From assembly GCF_035961655.1 (NCBI RefSeq), contig NZ_CP108393.1, positions 6,589,001-6,653,000 on the forward strand: a stretch of 64,000 nt of DNA. Reading direction: 5' to 3'. Position 1 is the stretch's first letter. Each line of letters starts with the position of its first letter. Shown here in pieces: positions 52,809 through 62,447 of the stretch. The translations under genes were made by a program, and so were the position numbers. The notes under the pieces are model-generated. The model did not search any database. It was not told the origin of the DNA and worked only from the letters and a program-made list of their open reading frames with translations. Source of the DNA: Streptomyces sp. NBC_01317. GTDB taxonomy: Bacteria > Actinomycetota > Actinomycetes > Streptomycetales > Streptomycetaceae.

Positions 52809-53581
52809 CATCCGTACGGGACTTCGAGGGGCTGAACGCCCTGGTGACGGGCGGTGCCTCCGGCATCGGCGCGGCCATCGCCACGCTGCTGCTCGAACGG
52901 GGCGCCCAGGTCGCCGTACTGGACCGGGACACCGCGGGAGCCCCCGAGGGGACGCTGGCCCTCAAGGCGGACGTCACCGACGACGCGGCGGTCAAGGCCG
53001 CCGTTGACGCGGCGGCGGCGGAGTTCGGCGCGCTGCACACCGTCGTCTCCAACGCCGGGGTCGGCGCCATCGGCGCCGTCACCGACAACTCCGACGACGA
53101 GTGGCACCGGGTCCTCGACATCAACGTCCTCGGCATGGTCCGCACCGCGCGCCACGCCGTACCGCATCTGCGGCGCGCGGCGGCCGGCCGGCCGGGCGCC
53201 GTCTCGATCACCCAGACCTGCTCCATCGCCGCGACCGCGGGCCTGCCCCAGCGCGCCCTCTACAGCGCCAGCAAGGGCGCTATCCTCTCGCTCACCCTGG
53301 CGATGGCCGCGGATCACGTCCGGGAGGGCATCCGCGTCAACTGCGTCAACCCCGGAACCGCCGACACACCCTGGATCGGACGCCTGCTCGACCAGGCCCC
53401 GGACCCCGCGGCCGAGCGCGCCGCCCTCGCCGCCCGCCAGCCGTCAGGACGACTGGTCGGCGCGGACGAGGTCGCCGCAGCGGTCGCCTACCTCGCCAGC
53501 CCCGCCGCGGCGGCCGTCACGGGGACGGCACTCGCGGTGGACGGCGGGATGCAAGGCCTGCGCCTGCGTCCCGCCAACTGA
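52805..53581 (+). CDS. SDR dehydrogenase of L-fucose or 2-keto-3-deoxy-L-fuconate oxidation
   Basis: 258 residues. TGGASGIG cofactor motif, SNAG, catalytic S-x(n)-Y-x3-K ([24 protein letters not shown]) and [11 protein letters not shown]. Coupled to fucD by a 4-base overlap, so it acts in the same route: either L-fucose to L-fucono-lactone or oxidation of the ketodeoxy acid. The [18 protein letters not shown] ending is common in the latter group. Confidence 0.88.
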   Translation: MTSVRDFEGLNALVTGGASGIGAAIATLLLERGAQVAVLDRDTAGAPEGTLALKADVTDDAAVKAAVDAAAAEFGALHTVVSNAGVGAIGAVTDNSDDEWHRVLDINVLGMVRTARHAVPHLRRAAAGRPGAVSITQTCSIAATAGLPQRALYSASKGAILSLTLAMAADHVREGIRVNCVNPGTADTPWIGRLLDQAPDPAAERAALAARQPSGRLVGADEVAAAVAYLASPAAAAVTGTALAVDGGMQGLRLRPAN

Positions 53582-53614
53582 GCCGACATTCACCTTCATA
53601 AGGACGGGACCTCC

Positions 53615-54691
53615 ATGAAGCGTCACACCGCGGACCGCTCCCCACTCCGCAGACTTCGTACGACGGGCGCCTCCGCCTGTGCCGTGGTGCTCGCCGTGGC
53701 AGCCCTGGCCGGCTGCAACCGCGAGTCGGACTCCGACAGCGCCGCCGGCGGCGGGAAGGTCGGCATCGACCTGCCCCGCGCCGACAGCGACTTCTGGAAC
53801 TCCTACCAGCAGTACATCGACAAGGGCGTCAAGGAGGACGGCATCGACGCCCTCCCGCCGACCAACTCGCAGAACGACATCGGCAAGCTCGTCGCCAACG
53901 TCCAGGCCTTCACCGACCAGGGCGCCAAGGCCGTCGTCATGGCCCCGCAGGACACCGGCGCGATAGCCGAGACGCTCCAGACGCTGAGCGACAAGAAGAT
54001 CCCCGTCGTCAGCGTGGACACCCGCCCCGACAAGGGCGACGTCTACATGGTCGTCAGGGCCGACAACCGCGCGTACGGCCAGAAGGCCTGCGAGTACCTG
54101 GGCGAGCAGCTCAAGGGCAAGGGCAAGGTCGCGGAGTTCCAGGGCGACCTCTCCTCCATCAACGGCCGTGACCGCTCGGAGGCGTTCAAGAGCTGCATGA
54201 CGGAGAAGTTCCCCGACATCCAGGTCTTCGAGCTGGCCACCGAGTGGAAGGGCGACGTGGCCTCGGCCAAGCTCCAGTCCACCCTCGCCGCCCACCCCGA
54301 CCTCAACGGCATCTACATGCAGGCCGGCGGTGTCTTCCTCCAGCCGACGCTGGCCCTGCTGGAGCAGAAGAAGCTCCTCAAGGCCCCCGGCACCCCCGGG
54401 CACATCACGATCATCTCCAACGACGGCATCCCCGAGGAACTGGACGCCATCCGCGCGGGCAAGATCGACGCCACCATCTCGCAGCCCGCCGACCTCTACG
54501 CCAAGTACGCGCTGTACTGGGCCAAGGAGGCACTGGCCGGTACGACCCCGAAGGCCGGGGCGACCGACCACGACTCCACGATCATCAAGATCCCCAACGG
54601 TTTCGAGGACCAGCTCCCCGCGCCCCTGGTGACCAAGGCGAACGTGGACGACCCGAAGCTCTGGGCCAACCAGCTGGAGAAGAAGAACTAG
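53615..54691 (+). CDS. Sugar ABC transporter substrate-binding lipoprotein
   Basis: 358 residues with the lipobox LAGC (Cys34). Type I periplasmic-binding fold: KVGIDLPRADSDFWNSYQQYIDKG, IGKLVANVQAFTDQGAKAVVMAPQDTGAI, PVVSVDTRPDKGDVYM. Members bind pentoses or deoxyhexoses. In this operon L-fucose is the expected ligand. Confidence 0.92.
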   Translation: MKRHTADRSPLRRLRTTGASACAVVLAVAALAGCNRESDSDSAAGGGKVGIDLPRADSDFWNSYQQYIDKGVKEDGIDALPPTNSQNDIGKLVANVQAFTDQGAKAVVMAPQDTGAIAETLQTLSDKKIPVVSVDTRPDKGDVYMVVRADNRAYGQKACEYLGEQLKGKGKVAEFQGDLSSINGRDRSEAFKSCMTEKFPDIQVFELATEWKGDVASAKLQSTLAAHPDLNGIYMQAGGVFLQPTLALLEQKKLLKAPGTPGHITIISNDGIPEELDAIRAGKIDATISQPADLYAKYALYWAKEALAGTTPKAGATDHDSTIIKIPNGFEDQLPAPLVTKANVDDPKLWANQLEKKN

Positions 54692-54693
54692 CC

Positions 54694-56238
54694 ATGGACC
54701 AGGCACCTCCGGACGCGGCCGCACCCGCCGCGGTCCACGCGGAAGGCATCGTCAAGCGCTTCGGTCCCACCGTGGCGCTCGACGGTGTCCGGCTCACGGT
54801 CCGCCCCGGCGAGTCCCACGCGCTCGTCGGGCGCAACGGCGCGGGCAAGTCCACCCTGGTGAGCGTGCTCACCGGGCTGCACAGGCCCGACGCAGGACAG
54901 GTCAGCTTCGGCGGCGAGCCCGCGCCCGCCTTCGGGGACACCACGGCCTGGCAGTCCAAGGTCGCCTGCGTCTACCAGAAGTCGATGGTCGTGCCCGACC
55001 TGACCGTCGCCGAGAACCTCTTCCTCAACAACTACGGCCTGGACGCCTCGGGGTCCGGGGGCCGCTTCATCAGCTGGCGCGGCCTGCGCGAGCGCGCCAG
55101 GGAGCTGCTCGCGGGGTACGGGGTCGACGTCGACCCGAACGTCCGCGCCAAGGATCTCCCGGTCGAGCAGCGGCAGTTCGTGGAGATCGCCCGGGCGCTG
55201 TCCTTCGGCGCCCGGCTGATCATCCTGGACGAGCCGACCGCCCAGCTCGACGCCCGGGGGATCCAGCGGCTCTTCGACAAGCTCCGGGAACTCCAGGGCC
55301 AGGGGGTGGCGTTCCTCTTCATCTCCCACCACCTGCAAGAGGTGTACGAGCTGTGCACCGCCGTCACCGTCTACCGGGACGCCCGCCATGTGCTGACCGC
55401 CCAGGTCGCCGACCTCTCGAAGGCGGACCTGGTCACGGCGATGACGGGGGAGTCCACGGGCAAGGCAGCCTGGCACGCGGCGGGCGCGAAGGAGCAGGAC
55501 ACCACGGCCGAGCCCGTCCTGCGGACCGAAGGGCTCACCCTGGAAGGGGAGTTCGAGCCGCTGGACCTGGCCGTACGGCCGGGCGAGGTGCTCGGTGTGG
55601 CGGGCGCCGCCGCCAGCGGGGCCACCGCCCTCGGCGAGATCCTGGCCGGGATGCGCAAGCCGTCCGGCGGCAGCGTCTCGATGCACGGCACGAAGGTCAG
55701 GCCGGGCAGCGTCCCGCACGCCCTGGACGCCGGCATCGGCTACATCCCCGAGGACCGGCACATCCAGGGGCTGGTCCTGGAACGCAGCGTCGCGGAGAAC
55801 GCGACGCTCACGGTCACCGACCAGCTCGGCCCGTGGGGGACCGTACTGCCCTCCCGTACCAGGGAGTTCGCCCGGACGATGATCGCGTCGCTGGACATCA
55901 AGACGCAGGGCCCCGAGCAGCCGGTCTCGGGCCTGTCGGGCGGCAACCAGCAGAAGGTCGTCGTGGCCCGCGCGCTGGCCCGCAAGCCCAGCGCGCTGGT
56001 CGCCCTGCGGCCGACCGCCGGGGTCGACATCAAATCGAAGGACTCGCTGCTCGGTGTGGTGCGCACGGTGGCGGACCAGGGCAGCGCGGCCGTGATCATC
56101 TCCGACGAACTGGATGATCTGCGGGTGTGCGACCGGGTCCTCGCGCTCTTCCACGGGCGCGTCGTGGCCACGTTCGGGAGCGGGTGGACGGACCAAGAGC
56201 TGGTCGCCGCCATGGAAGGTGTGGGGGAGAGGGAATGA
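54694..56238 (+). CDS. Sugar ABC transporter ATP-binding protein (two domains)
   Basis: 514 residues, two fused ABC domains of the RbsA/XylG type. The first has Walker A GRNGAGKST (46-54) and Walker B LIILDEPTAQLD. The second has the degenerate P-loop GAAASGATAL that is normal for this family, signature LSGGNQQKVVVARAL, and a Walker B with Arg in place of Glu (LRPTAGVD). It starts two bases after the lipoprotein stop and overlaps the permease start (ATGA). Confidence 0.93.
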   Translation: MDQAPPDAAAPAAVHAEGIVKRFGPTVALDGVRLTVRPGESHALVGRNGAGKSTLVSVLTGLHRPDAGQVSFGGEPAPAFGDTTAWQSKVACVYQKSMVVPDLTVAENLFLNNYGLDASGSGGRFISWRGLRERARELLAGYGVDVDPNVRAKDLPVEQRQFVEIARALSFGARLIILDEPTAQLDARGIQRLFDKLRELQGQGVAFLFISHHLQEVYELCTAVTVYRDARHVLTAQVADLSKADLVTAMTGESTGKAAWHAAGAKEQDTTAEPVLRTEGLTLEGEFEPLDLAVRPGEVLGVAGAAASGATALGEILAGMRKPSGGSVSMHGTKVRPGSVPHALDAGIGYIPEDRHIQGLVLERSVAENATLTVTDQLGPWGTVLPSRTREFARTMIASLDIKTQGPEQPVSGLSGGNQQKVVVARALARKPSALVALRPTAGVDIKSKDSLLGVVRTVADQGSAAVIISDELDDLRVCDRVLALFHGRVVATFGSGWTDQELVAAMEGVGERE

Positions 56239-57263
56239 CCGACACGATCAGTCCGCCGACGGTGGACACCGCGAAGGGCGCGGGGCCGGCGAGCCGGCTC
56301 AAGCTCATCCGGTGGAGCGACTTCTCGCTCGTACCGGTGATCCTGGTGCTGATGGTGATCGGCTTCATCGTCTCGCCGGTCTTCCTCACCTCCAACAACC
56401 TGATCAGCGTCGTCCAGCAGTCCTCCGAGCTGAGCCTGCTCGTGCTCGGCCAGGCGCTGATCCTGATCTGCGGCCGGATGGACCTGTCCCTGGAGTCGAC
56501 GATCGGCATCGCGCCGGTCGTGGCCATGTGGCTGATCCTGCCCACGGAGGGCGGCCGGTTCAACGGGCTCGGCGTGCTGCCGTCCTGGAGCGCCATCCCC
56601 CTCTGCCTGCTGGTCGGCGTGATCATCGGGGGGATCAACGGCTTCCTCATGCTCAAGCTGCGGGTCAACGGCTTCATCGCCACCCTCGGCATGCTGACCA
56701 TGCTCCGCGGTCTCCACATCGGCATCACCGAGGGCAAGTCGATCACCGACGTCCCGGAGTCCTTCCGGTACCTCGGCAAGACCGACTGGCTGGGCGCCCC
56801 GGCCGCCGTCTGGATCTGCCTGGCGCTCTTCGCGATCGGCGGGGCGGCGCTCGCCTGGCTGAAGCACGGCCGTTCGCTGTACGCCATCGGCGGCAACCCG
56901 GAAGCGGCCCGCGCGGCCGGGATCCGGGTGGACCGGATCACCTGGATCGTGCTGGCGATCGGCGGTCTGCTGGCCGCCTTCGCGGGCATCCTCTACACCG
57001 GCCACTACGGCTCGGTCGCGGCCACCCAGGGCAACGGCTGGATCTTCCAGGTCTTCGCGGCGGCGGTCATCGGCGGCATCAGCCTCAAGGGCGGGCGCGG
57101 CACGCTGTTCGGCGCGCTGACCGGCGTGCTCACGCTCCAGCTGGTCGTGAACGTGATGACCCTCGGGGGCGTACCGGCCCTCTGGAACCAGTTCCTCAAC
57201 GGCGCGATCATCATCGTCGCGCTGGTCATCTCGCGCTTCGCGAGCGGCGAGAAGCAGGACTGA
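56235..57263 (+). CDS. Sugar ABC transporter permease
   Basis: 342 residues, RbsC type, with about ten membrane helices and the cytosolic loop HGRSLYAIGGNPEAARAAGIRVDRI that contacts the ATPase. LVLGQALILICGRMDLSLESTIG is the family motif. Last gene of the fucose operon; a strong terminator follows. Confidence 0.93.
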   Translation: MTDTISPPTVDTAKGAGPASRLKLIRWSDFSLVPVILVLMVIGFIVSPVFLTSNNLISVVQQSSELSLLVLGQALILICGRMDLSLESTIGIAPVVAMWLILPTEGGRFNGLGVLPSWSAIPLCLLVGVIIGGINGFLMLKLRVNGFIATLGMLTMLRGLHIGITEGKSITDVPESFRYLGKTDWLGAPAAVWICLALFAIGGAALAWLKHGRSLYAIGGNPEAARAAGIRVDRITWIVLAIGGLLAAFAGILYTGHYGSVAATQGNGWIFQVFAAAVIGGISLKGGRGTLFGALTGVLTLQLVVNVMTLGGVPALWNQFLNGAIIIVALVISRFASGEKQD

Positions 57264-57274
57264 CACCCCGCGAC

Positions 57275-57324
57275 GCCGGACGGGCGCCGGAGAGGCCACG
57301 CGGCCCCTCCGGCGCCCGTCCGGC
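57275..57324. terminator. Bidirectional terminator after the fucose operon
   Basis: 18-base perfect stem GCCGGACGGGCGCCGGAG (57275-57292) with 57307-57324, followed by TTT. It separates the ABC permease from the convergent GntR gene. Confidence 0.88.
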
Positions 57325-57353
57325 TTTCCCGGAGGGGCAGCCGCGGCTCTACG

Positions 57354-58025
57354 TCACAGCGTCGACCGCAGCCACATCTCCACACTCGCCACATGGACGG
57401 TCGCCCACGAGCGCGCCGCCTCCGCGTCCCGGTCCCGCAGCGCCGCCAGGATCGCCCGGTGCTCGTGCAGGGTGCGGCTGACGGCGTCCTCCTGCGTCAG
57501 CCCGCGCCACACCCGGGCCCGGGTGGTCGGCCCCGAGAGGCCGTCCAGCAGCGAGCAGAGCACGGAGTTGCCGGAGAAATGCACGATGCCCCGGTGGAAC
57601 TCCAGGTCCGAGGCGACCAGCTCCTCGACCGAGGGATCGGCCCCCAGCGCGTCCAACCGGGCGTCCATCGCGTCCAGTTCGGCGTCGGTGATCCGCGCGC
57701 ACGCCATGGCGGTGGCGGCCGGCTCCAGGATGCGCCGTACCGCGAGGAACTCCAGCACGGTGTCGTCGCGGTGGAAGTCCACCACGAAGCTCAACGCCTC
57801 CAGCAGCAGCTGGGGGTCCAGGCTGGTGACGTACGTGCCGTCGCCCTGCCGTACGTCGAGAATGCGGATGAGCGACAGCGCGCGGACCGCCTCCCGCAGG
57901 GAGTTGCGGGACAGGCCCAGCTCGGCGGCGAGTTCGCTCTCCTTGGGGAGACGGTCGCCGGGGCGCAGCGCGCCCGAGACGATCATTCCCTTGATCTTCT
58001 CGATGGCCTCGTCGGTGACAGCCAT
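57354..58025 (-). CDS. FadR/GntR family regulator of the fucose operon
   Basis: 223 residues from the ATG at 58023-58025 (GGAGG six bases upstream). N-terminal GntR winged helix (EAIEKIKGMIVSGALRPGDRLPKESELAAELGLSRNSLREAVRAL) and a C-terminal all-helical FCD domain with metal/ligand residues in DLEFHRGIVHFSGN and LHEHRAILAAL. A perfect palindrome overlies its own start region and a matching half lies before fucD, so it is likely an autoregulated repressor with a fucose-derived inducer. Confidence 0.9.
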   Translation of the reverse strand: MAVTDEAIEKIKGMIVSGALRPGDRLPKESELAAELGLSRNSLREAVRALSLIRILDVRQGDGTYVTSLDPQLLLEALSFVVDFHRDDTVLEFLAVRRILEPAATAMACARITDAELDAMDARLDALGADPSVEELVASDLEFHRGIVHFSGNSVLCSLLDGLSGPTTRARVWRGLTQEDAVSRTLHEHRAILAALRDRDAEAARSWATVHVASVEMWLRSTL

Positions 58026-58036
58026 GGGCGACCTCC

Positions 58037-58051
58037 ATACATCCGATGTAT
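58037..58051. promoter_or_regulatory. GntR operator at its own gene
   Basis: ATACAT-CCG-ATGTAT, perfect 6-base arms, 12 bases before the start codon and next to the ribosome site. Same motif as upstream of fucD (51440). Confidence 0.7.
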
Positions 58052-58082
58052 CGACTCCCATTATGCGCCGGGAAACACCGGA

Positions 58083-58112
58083 GAGGGGCGCTCCGTGAAA
58101 GGAGCGCCCCTC
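58083..58112 (-). terminator. Terminator after glpD
   Basis: 12-base perfect stem GAGGGGCGCTCC (58083-58094) with GGAGCGCCCCTC (58101-58112), loop GTGAAA, 40 bases past the glpD stop. Confidence 0.85.
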
Positions 58113-58151
58113 GATACGTGCCCGCCGCCGGTCGCGGAGGCGTGCCCGCCG

Positions 58152-59765
58152 TCAGTTCCGCTCGGCGAGGATCGCCTCCACCCGGGCCCGGATCTCGTCC
58201 GTGGCCAGTCCGCGGATCGTCAGGGTCGTACGCCGCCGCAGGACGTCGTCCGCCGTCTCGGCCCACTCGTGGTCACGGGCGTAGACGACCTGCGCCCAGA
58301 TCTCGGGCGCGTCCGGGTGGATCCGCTCGCCCAACTCCGCGTGCTCGTTGGCGAGCCGGACGATGTCGAACGCCAGCGTGCCGTAGTGGGTGGCCAGATG
58401 GTGGGCGGTGTCGGGCGCCATCGACGGGCCCGTCCCGCCCCCGTCGATCATCAGCCGGTGCGCCACCGCGTGCGGGTTGGCGAGCCCCGGCAGCGGAGCC
58501 TTCTTCGGCAGGTCCGAGATCGGCTCCATGTTGTCGCTCAGCGGGTGCCCCGGCAGCTCCGCCAGCTTGTTGACCACCATGCGGCCGATGTGCCGGAAGG
58601 TCGTCCACTTGCCGCCCGCCACCGACAGCATGCCGCCGCTGCCCTCGGTCACGACCGTCTCGCGCTTGGCCTTGGAGGTGTCGCCGGGGCCGCCGGGCAG
58701 CACCCGCAGACCGGCGTACGAGTACGTGATCAGGTCCCGGGAGAGCTGCTGGTCCCGTACGGACAGGGACGCCTCGTCCAGGATCTGGTGGATGTCCTTG
58801 TCGTTGACGGCGACGTCGGCGGGGTCGCCCACGTACTCCTCGTCCGTCGTCCCGAGCACCAGCATGTCCTCCCAGGGGAGGGCGAAGGTGATGCGGTACT
58901 TGTCGATGGGGGTGGCGAGCGCCGCGTTCCACGGCGCGGTGCGCCGCAGGACCAGGTGCGCGCCCTTGGAGAGGCGGATGGACGGCTCCGAGGCCGCGTC
59001 CTCCATGGTCCGCAGCCGGTCCACCCACGGTCCGGTGGCGTTGAGCACCAGCCGGGCGTCGACCCCGAACTCGCTGCCGTCCAGGGCGTCCTTGAGGTCC
59101 GCGCCGGTCACCCGGCCGCCGGTGAAGCGCAACCCGGTGACCTCGGCGTGGTTGAGCACGGTGGCGCCCGAGTCGACGGCCGCGCGGACCGTCATCAGCG
59201 CCATCCGCGCGTCGTTCATCTGGTCGTCGCCGTACACGGCGACGGCCTTGAGGTTGTCCGTACGCAACTCGGGCACGGCGCGCCGCGCCTTGGCCGGGCT
59301 GATCACATGGCCCACGCCGTCGCCGAACGCGGAGAGCGCGGAGTACGCGAAGACACCCGCGCCGAGCTTGGTGGCGCCGTGCGGCCCGCCCTTGTAGACG
59401 GGCAGGTAGAAGGTGAGCGGGTTGGCCAGGTGCGGTGCCACCTGGCGGGAGACCGCGCGCCGCTCGAAGTGGTTCTCCGCAACCAGCTTCACCGCGCCGG
59501 TCTGGAGGTAGCGCAGTCCGCCGTGGAGCAGCTTGGAGGAGGCGGACGAGGTGGCGCCGGCGAAGTCGCCGCCGTCCACCAGAGCCACCCGCAGCCCCGA
59601 CTGGGAGGCGTGCCAGGCGGTGGAGATGCCCAGGATGCCGCCGCCGATCACCAGGAGGTCGTACGTCGCCGTGGAAAGCTGTTCCCGGGTCTGGGCGCGG
59701 CTCGGCAGGGATCCGCCGGCCGGGTGCGTCCCCAGTGCGGGGGCGCTCTGGAGGGTGGTGCTCAT
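58152..59765 (-). CDS. glpD: Glycerol-3-phosphate dehydrogenase (FAD-dependent)
   Basis: 537 residues. FAD-binding VIGGGILGISTAWHASQSGLRVALVDGGDFAGATSSASSKLLHGGLRYLQ is the GlpD signature; TEGSGGMLSVAGGKWTTFRHIG is the later conserved block, and a C-terminal helical domain ends the protein. It oxidises sn-glycerol-3-phosphate to dihydroxyacetone phosphate at the membrane and passes electrons to quinone. Third gene of the glpF-glpK-glpD set (gylB of S. coelicolor). Confidence 0.96.
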   Translation of the reverse strand: MSTTLQSAPALGTHPAGGSLPSRAQTREQLSTATYDLLVIGGGILGISTAWHASQSGLRVALVDGGDFAGATSSASSKLLHGGLRYLQTGAVKLVAENHFERRAVSRQVAPHLANPLTFYLPVYKGGPHGATKLGAGVFAYSALSAFGDGVGHVISPAKARRAVPELRTDNLKAVAVYGDDQMNDARMALMTVRAAVDSGATVLNHAEVTGLRFTGGRVTGADLKDALDGSEFGVDARLVLNATGPWVDRLRTMEDAASEPSIRLSKGAHLVLRRTAPWNAALATPIDKYRITFALPWEDMLVLGTTDEEYVGDPADVAVNDKDIHQILDEASLSVRDQQLSRDLITYSYAGLRVLPGGPGDTSKAKRETVVTEGSGGMLSVAGGKWTTFRHIGRMVVNKLAELPGHPLSDNMEPISDLPKKAPLPGLANPHAVAHRLMIDGGGTGPSMAPDTAHHLATHYGTLAFDIVRLANEHAELGERIHPDAPEIWAQVVYARDHEWAETADDVLRRRTTLTIRGLATDEIRARVEAILAERN

Positions 59766-59834
59766 CGTTGACTCCTCGTCAGCTCGTCCTGGCTCGGCGG
59801 CCGGTGTCCGTCGTCGGCTGTCGTCAGCTGTCTT

Positions 59835-61382
59835 TCAGCTGTCTTCTTCTTCGAGCCAGCCCATGGTCCTGTCGACCGCCTTGAGCCAGCTCTTGTACTC
59901 ACGCTCGCGGGTGTCCGCGTCCATCTGGGGCGTCCACTCGGCGGCCCTGCGCCAGTTGGCCTTGAGGGCGTCGGTGTCCGGCCAGAAGCCGACCGCGAGC
60001 CCGGCGGCGTAGGCGGCGCCGAGCGCGGTGGTCTCGGCGACCATCGGGCGCACGACGGGTGCGTCGAGGACGTCGGCGAGCGTCTGCATCAGCAGGTTGT
60101 TGGCGGTCATGCCGCCGTCGACCTTGAGGGTCGTCAGCTCGACGCCCGAGTCCTTCGTCATGGCGTCGCTGATCTCGCGGGTCTGCCAGGCGGTCGCCTC
60201 CAGCACCGCGCGGGCGATGTGGGCCTTGGTGACGTAGCCGGTCAGTCCTGCGATGACACCGCGGGCGTCCGCGCGCCAGTGCGGGGCGAAGAGCCCGGAG
60301 AAGGCGGGCACGAAGTACACCCCGCCGTTGTCCTCGACGGAGGAGGCCAGGGTCTCGATCTCAGGCGCGGACTTGATCAGGCCCATCTGGTCGCGCATCC
60401 ACTGCACCAGCGAACCGGTGACGGCGATCGCGCCCTCCAGGGCGTACACGGCCGGCTGGTCGCCGATGCGGTAGCCGACGGTCGTCAGCAGGCCGGAGTA
60501 GGAGTTGATCGGCTTGTGGGCGGTGTTCATCAGCATGAACGTGCCGGTGCCGTACGTGGACTTGGCCTCGCCCTCCTCGAAGCAGGTCTGGCCGAACAGC
60601 GCCGCCTGCTGGTCGCCGAGCGCCGAGGCGACCGGGATGCCGTCGAGGGCGCCGCCCTTGGCCTTCCCGTACACCTCCGCGGAGGAGCGGATCTCGGGCA
60701 GCATCTCGATGGGGACGCCGATGGACGTACAGAGCTTCGGGTCCCACTGGAGGGTGGTGAGGCTCATCAGCATCGTCCGGGAGGCGTTGGTGACGTCCGT
60801 GACGTGCACGCCGCCGTTCACTCCGCCGGTCAGGTTCCAGATGACCCAGGAGTCCATGGTGCCGAAGAGGATGTCGCCGCGCTCGGCGCGCTCGCGCAGG
60901 CCGTCGACGTTGTCGAGCAGCCAGCGGGCCTTCGGCCCCGCGAAGTAGGTCGCGAGCGGCAGGCCGGTCTCGCGGCGGAAGCGGTCCTGGCCTACGTTGC
61001 GCCCGAGTTCGCGGATGAGCGCGCCGGTACGGGTGTCCTGCCAGACGATCGCGTTGTGGACGGGCTCACCGGTGTTCTTGTCCCAGAGCATGGTGGTCTC
61101 GCGCTGGTTGGTGATGCCGATCGCCAGGACGTCCTTCTTGGTGATGCCCGCCTTCTGGATGGCGTTCGCCACGACTTCCTGGACGTTGGCCCAGATCTCG
61201 GTGGCGTTGTGCTCCACCCAGCCGGGCTTGGGGAAGATCTGTTCGTGCTCCTTCTGGTCGACGGCGACGATGCGTCCGTCGACGTCGAAGACGATGCAGC
61301 GGCTGGACGTGGTGCCCTGGTCGATGGCCGCGATGAACGGGCCGGTGCCGTGGGAGGAAGTCCCGGTGGTTGCGTCACTCAC
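59835..61382 (-). CDS. glpK: Glycerol kinase
   Basis: 515 residues from GTG at 61380-61382. FGGY kinase: [73 protein letters not shown] and the FGGY C-terminal [17 protein letters not shown]. It makes sn-glycerol-3-phosphate with ATP. Middle gene of the glycerol operon; gylA in S. coelicolor. Confidence 0.97.
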   Translation of the reverse strand: MSDATTGTSSHGTGPFIAAIDQGTTSSRCIVFDVDGRIVAVDQKEHEQIFPKPGWVEHNATEIWANVQEVVANAIQKAGITKKDVLAIGITNQRETTMLWDKNTGEPVHNAIVWQDTRTGALIRELGRNVGQDRFRRETGLPLATYFAGPKARWLLDNVDGLRERAERGDILFGTMDSWVIWNLTGGVNGGVHVTDVTNASRTMLMSLTTLQWDPKLCTSIGVPIEMLPEIRSSAEVYGKAKGGALDGIPVASALGDQQAALFGQTCFEEGEAKSTYGTGTFMLMNTAHKPINSYSGLLTTVGYRIGDQPAVYALEGAIAVTGSLVQWMRDQMGLIKSAPEIETLASSVEDNGGVYFVPAFSGLFAPHWRADARGVIAGLTGYVTKAHIARAVLEATAWQTREISDAMTKDSGVELTTLKVDGGMTANNLLMQTLADVLDAPVVRPMVAETTALGAAYAAGLAVGFWPDTDALKANWRRAAEWTPQMDADTREREYKSWLKAVDRTMGWLEEEDS

Positions 61383-61431
61383 GGTATCGCTCCTGCTCTG
61401 TGCGAAGGGACAATGAGGCTGTGGCTCAGGC

Positions 61432-62223
61432 TCAGGCGAGGACCCAGTTGTAGAAACCGCCGGCCGCGGCGCCGCCGATCAGCGGTGCCACCACCGGTAT
61501 CCACGCGTAGCTCCAGTCGGAGCCGCCCTTGTTGGGCAGCGGCAGGAGCGCGTGGACGATACGGGGGCCCAGGTCACGGGCCGGGTTGATCGCGTACCCC
61601 GTGGGGCCGCCGAGCGACAGCCCGATCCCCACCACGACCAGCGCCGTGACCAGCACGCCGATGGTGCCGAGGCCGTTGCCCGCGTTGTTGAGCCCCTGGG
61701 TGAGGATCGCGATGACCAGGACGAACGTGGCGATGATCTCGGTCAGCACGTTCTGGAGGACATTCCTGACCTCGGGCCCGGTGGAGAAGACGCCGAGGAC
61801 GGGACCGGCCTGGGGGGCCGTCCTCTGGTCGACCAGTCCCTCCGTCGCGGGCTGGGCCGCGAGGATCTCCGGGTCGGTGAGGTGGGCCGTGAACTGACCC
61901 ATGTAGGTGACCCAGACCAGGAACGCGCCGATGATCGCCCCCAGCAGCTGGGAGCCGAGGTAGAGCGGTACGTCGCTCCACTTCGTACCGCCCTCGATCG
62001 CCAGACCGAGGGTGACCGCCGGATTGAGCTGAGCGCCGGAGACACCCGCGGACAGGTAGGCGCCGGTCAGTACGGCGAAGCCCCAGCCGAAGCTGATGGC
62101 GAGCCAGCCCGCGTCCCGGGCCTTCGAGCGCTTGAGCACCACGGCGGCGACAACGCCTCCGCCGAGCAGGATCAGGATGGCGGTACCTGTGGTCTCGCCT
62201 ATGAAGATGTCAAAGTCGGACAC
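61432..62223 (-). CDS. glpF: Glycerol facilitator (aquaglyceroporin)
   Basis: 263 residues from GTG at 62221-62223. Six membrane helices and both NPA half-helices, QLNPAVTLG and [11 protein letters not shown]; the Asp after the second NPA-Arg marks the glycerol-passing branch. First gene of the operon glpF-glpK-glpD (gylC in S. coelicolor). The region upstream has the motif GTTCGACAATGC at 62344, also found before gylR. Confidence 0.94.
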   Translation of the reverse strand: MSDFDIFIGETTGTAILILLGGGVVAAVVLKRSKARDAGWLAISFGWGFAVLTGAYLSAGVSGAQLNPAVTLGLAIEGGTKWSDVPLYLGSQLLGAIIGAFLVWVTYMGQFTAHLTDPEILAAQPATEGLVDQRTAPQAGPVLGVFSTGPEVRNVLQNVLTEIIATFVLVIAILTQGLNNAGNGLGTIGVLVTALVVVGIGLSLGGPTGYAINPARDLGPRIVHALLPLPNKGGSDWSYAWIPVVAPLIGGAAAGGFYNWVLA

Positions 62224-62343
62224 CCGAGACTCCTTTGTCCAGGGGGAGGCGGGCCTCCGGCACACGCCAGGGGCCCGCGCTCTCACACGAGAACGTTGCC
62301 GGCCTCTGGCGCTGTCCCACACTAACTCGCATTACCGGTAAGT

Positions 62344-62355
62344 GTTCGACAATGC
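62344..62355. promoter_or_regulatory. GylR-type site upstream of glpF
   Basis: GTTCGACAATGC, 121 bases upstream of glpF in the gap after gylR. The identical 12 bases are at 63251-63262 before gylR. Confidence 0.6.
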
Positions 62356-62447
62356 CGACCGCTGAACGGCAGTTTTCTCCTGTGTCCAACATGCAGTCAA
62401 GGGTCCGGGAACCGAAACCTCGTACTACTCATGATCCGCCATACCGC

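Noticed and set aside
58025..59765. GntR regulator as last gene of the glycerol operon
   Set aside because: Although in the same direction as glpD, a perfect 12-base terminator hairpin lies between, and its operator motif matches the fucose promoter.
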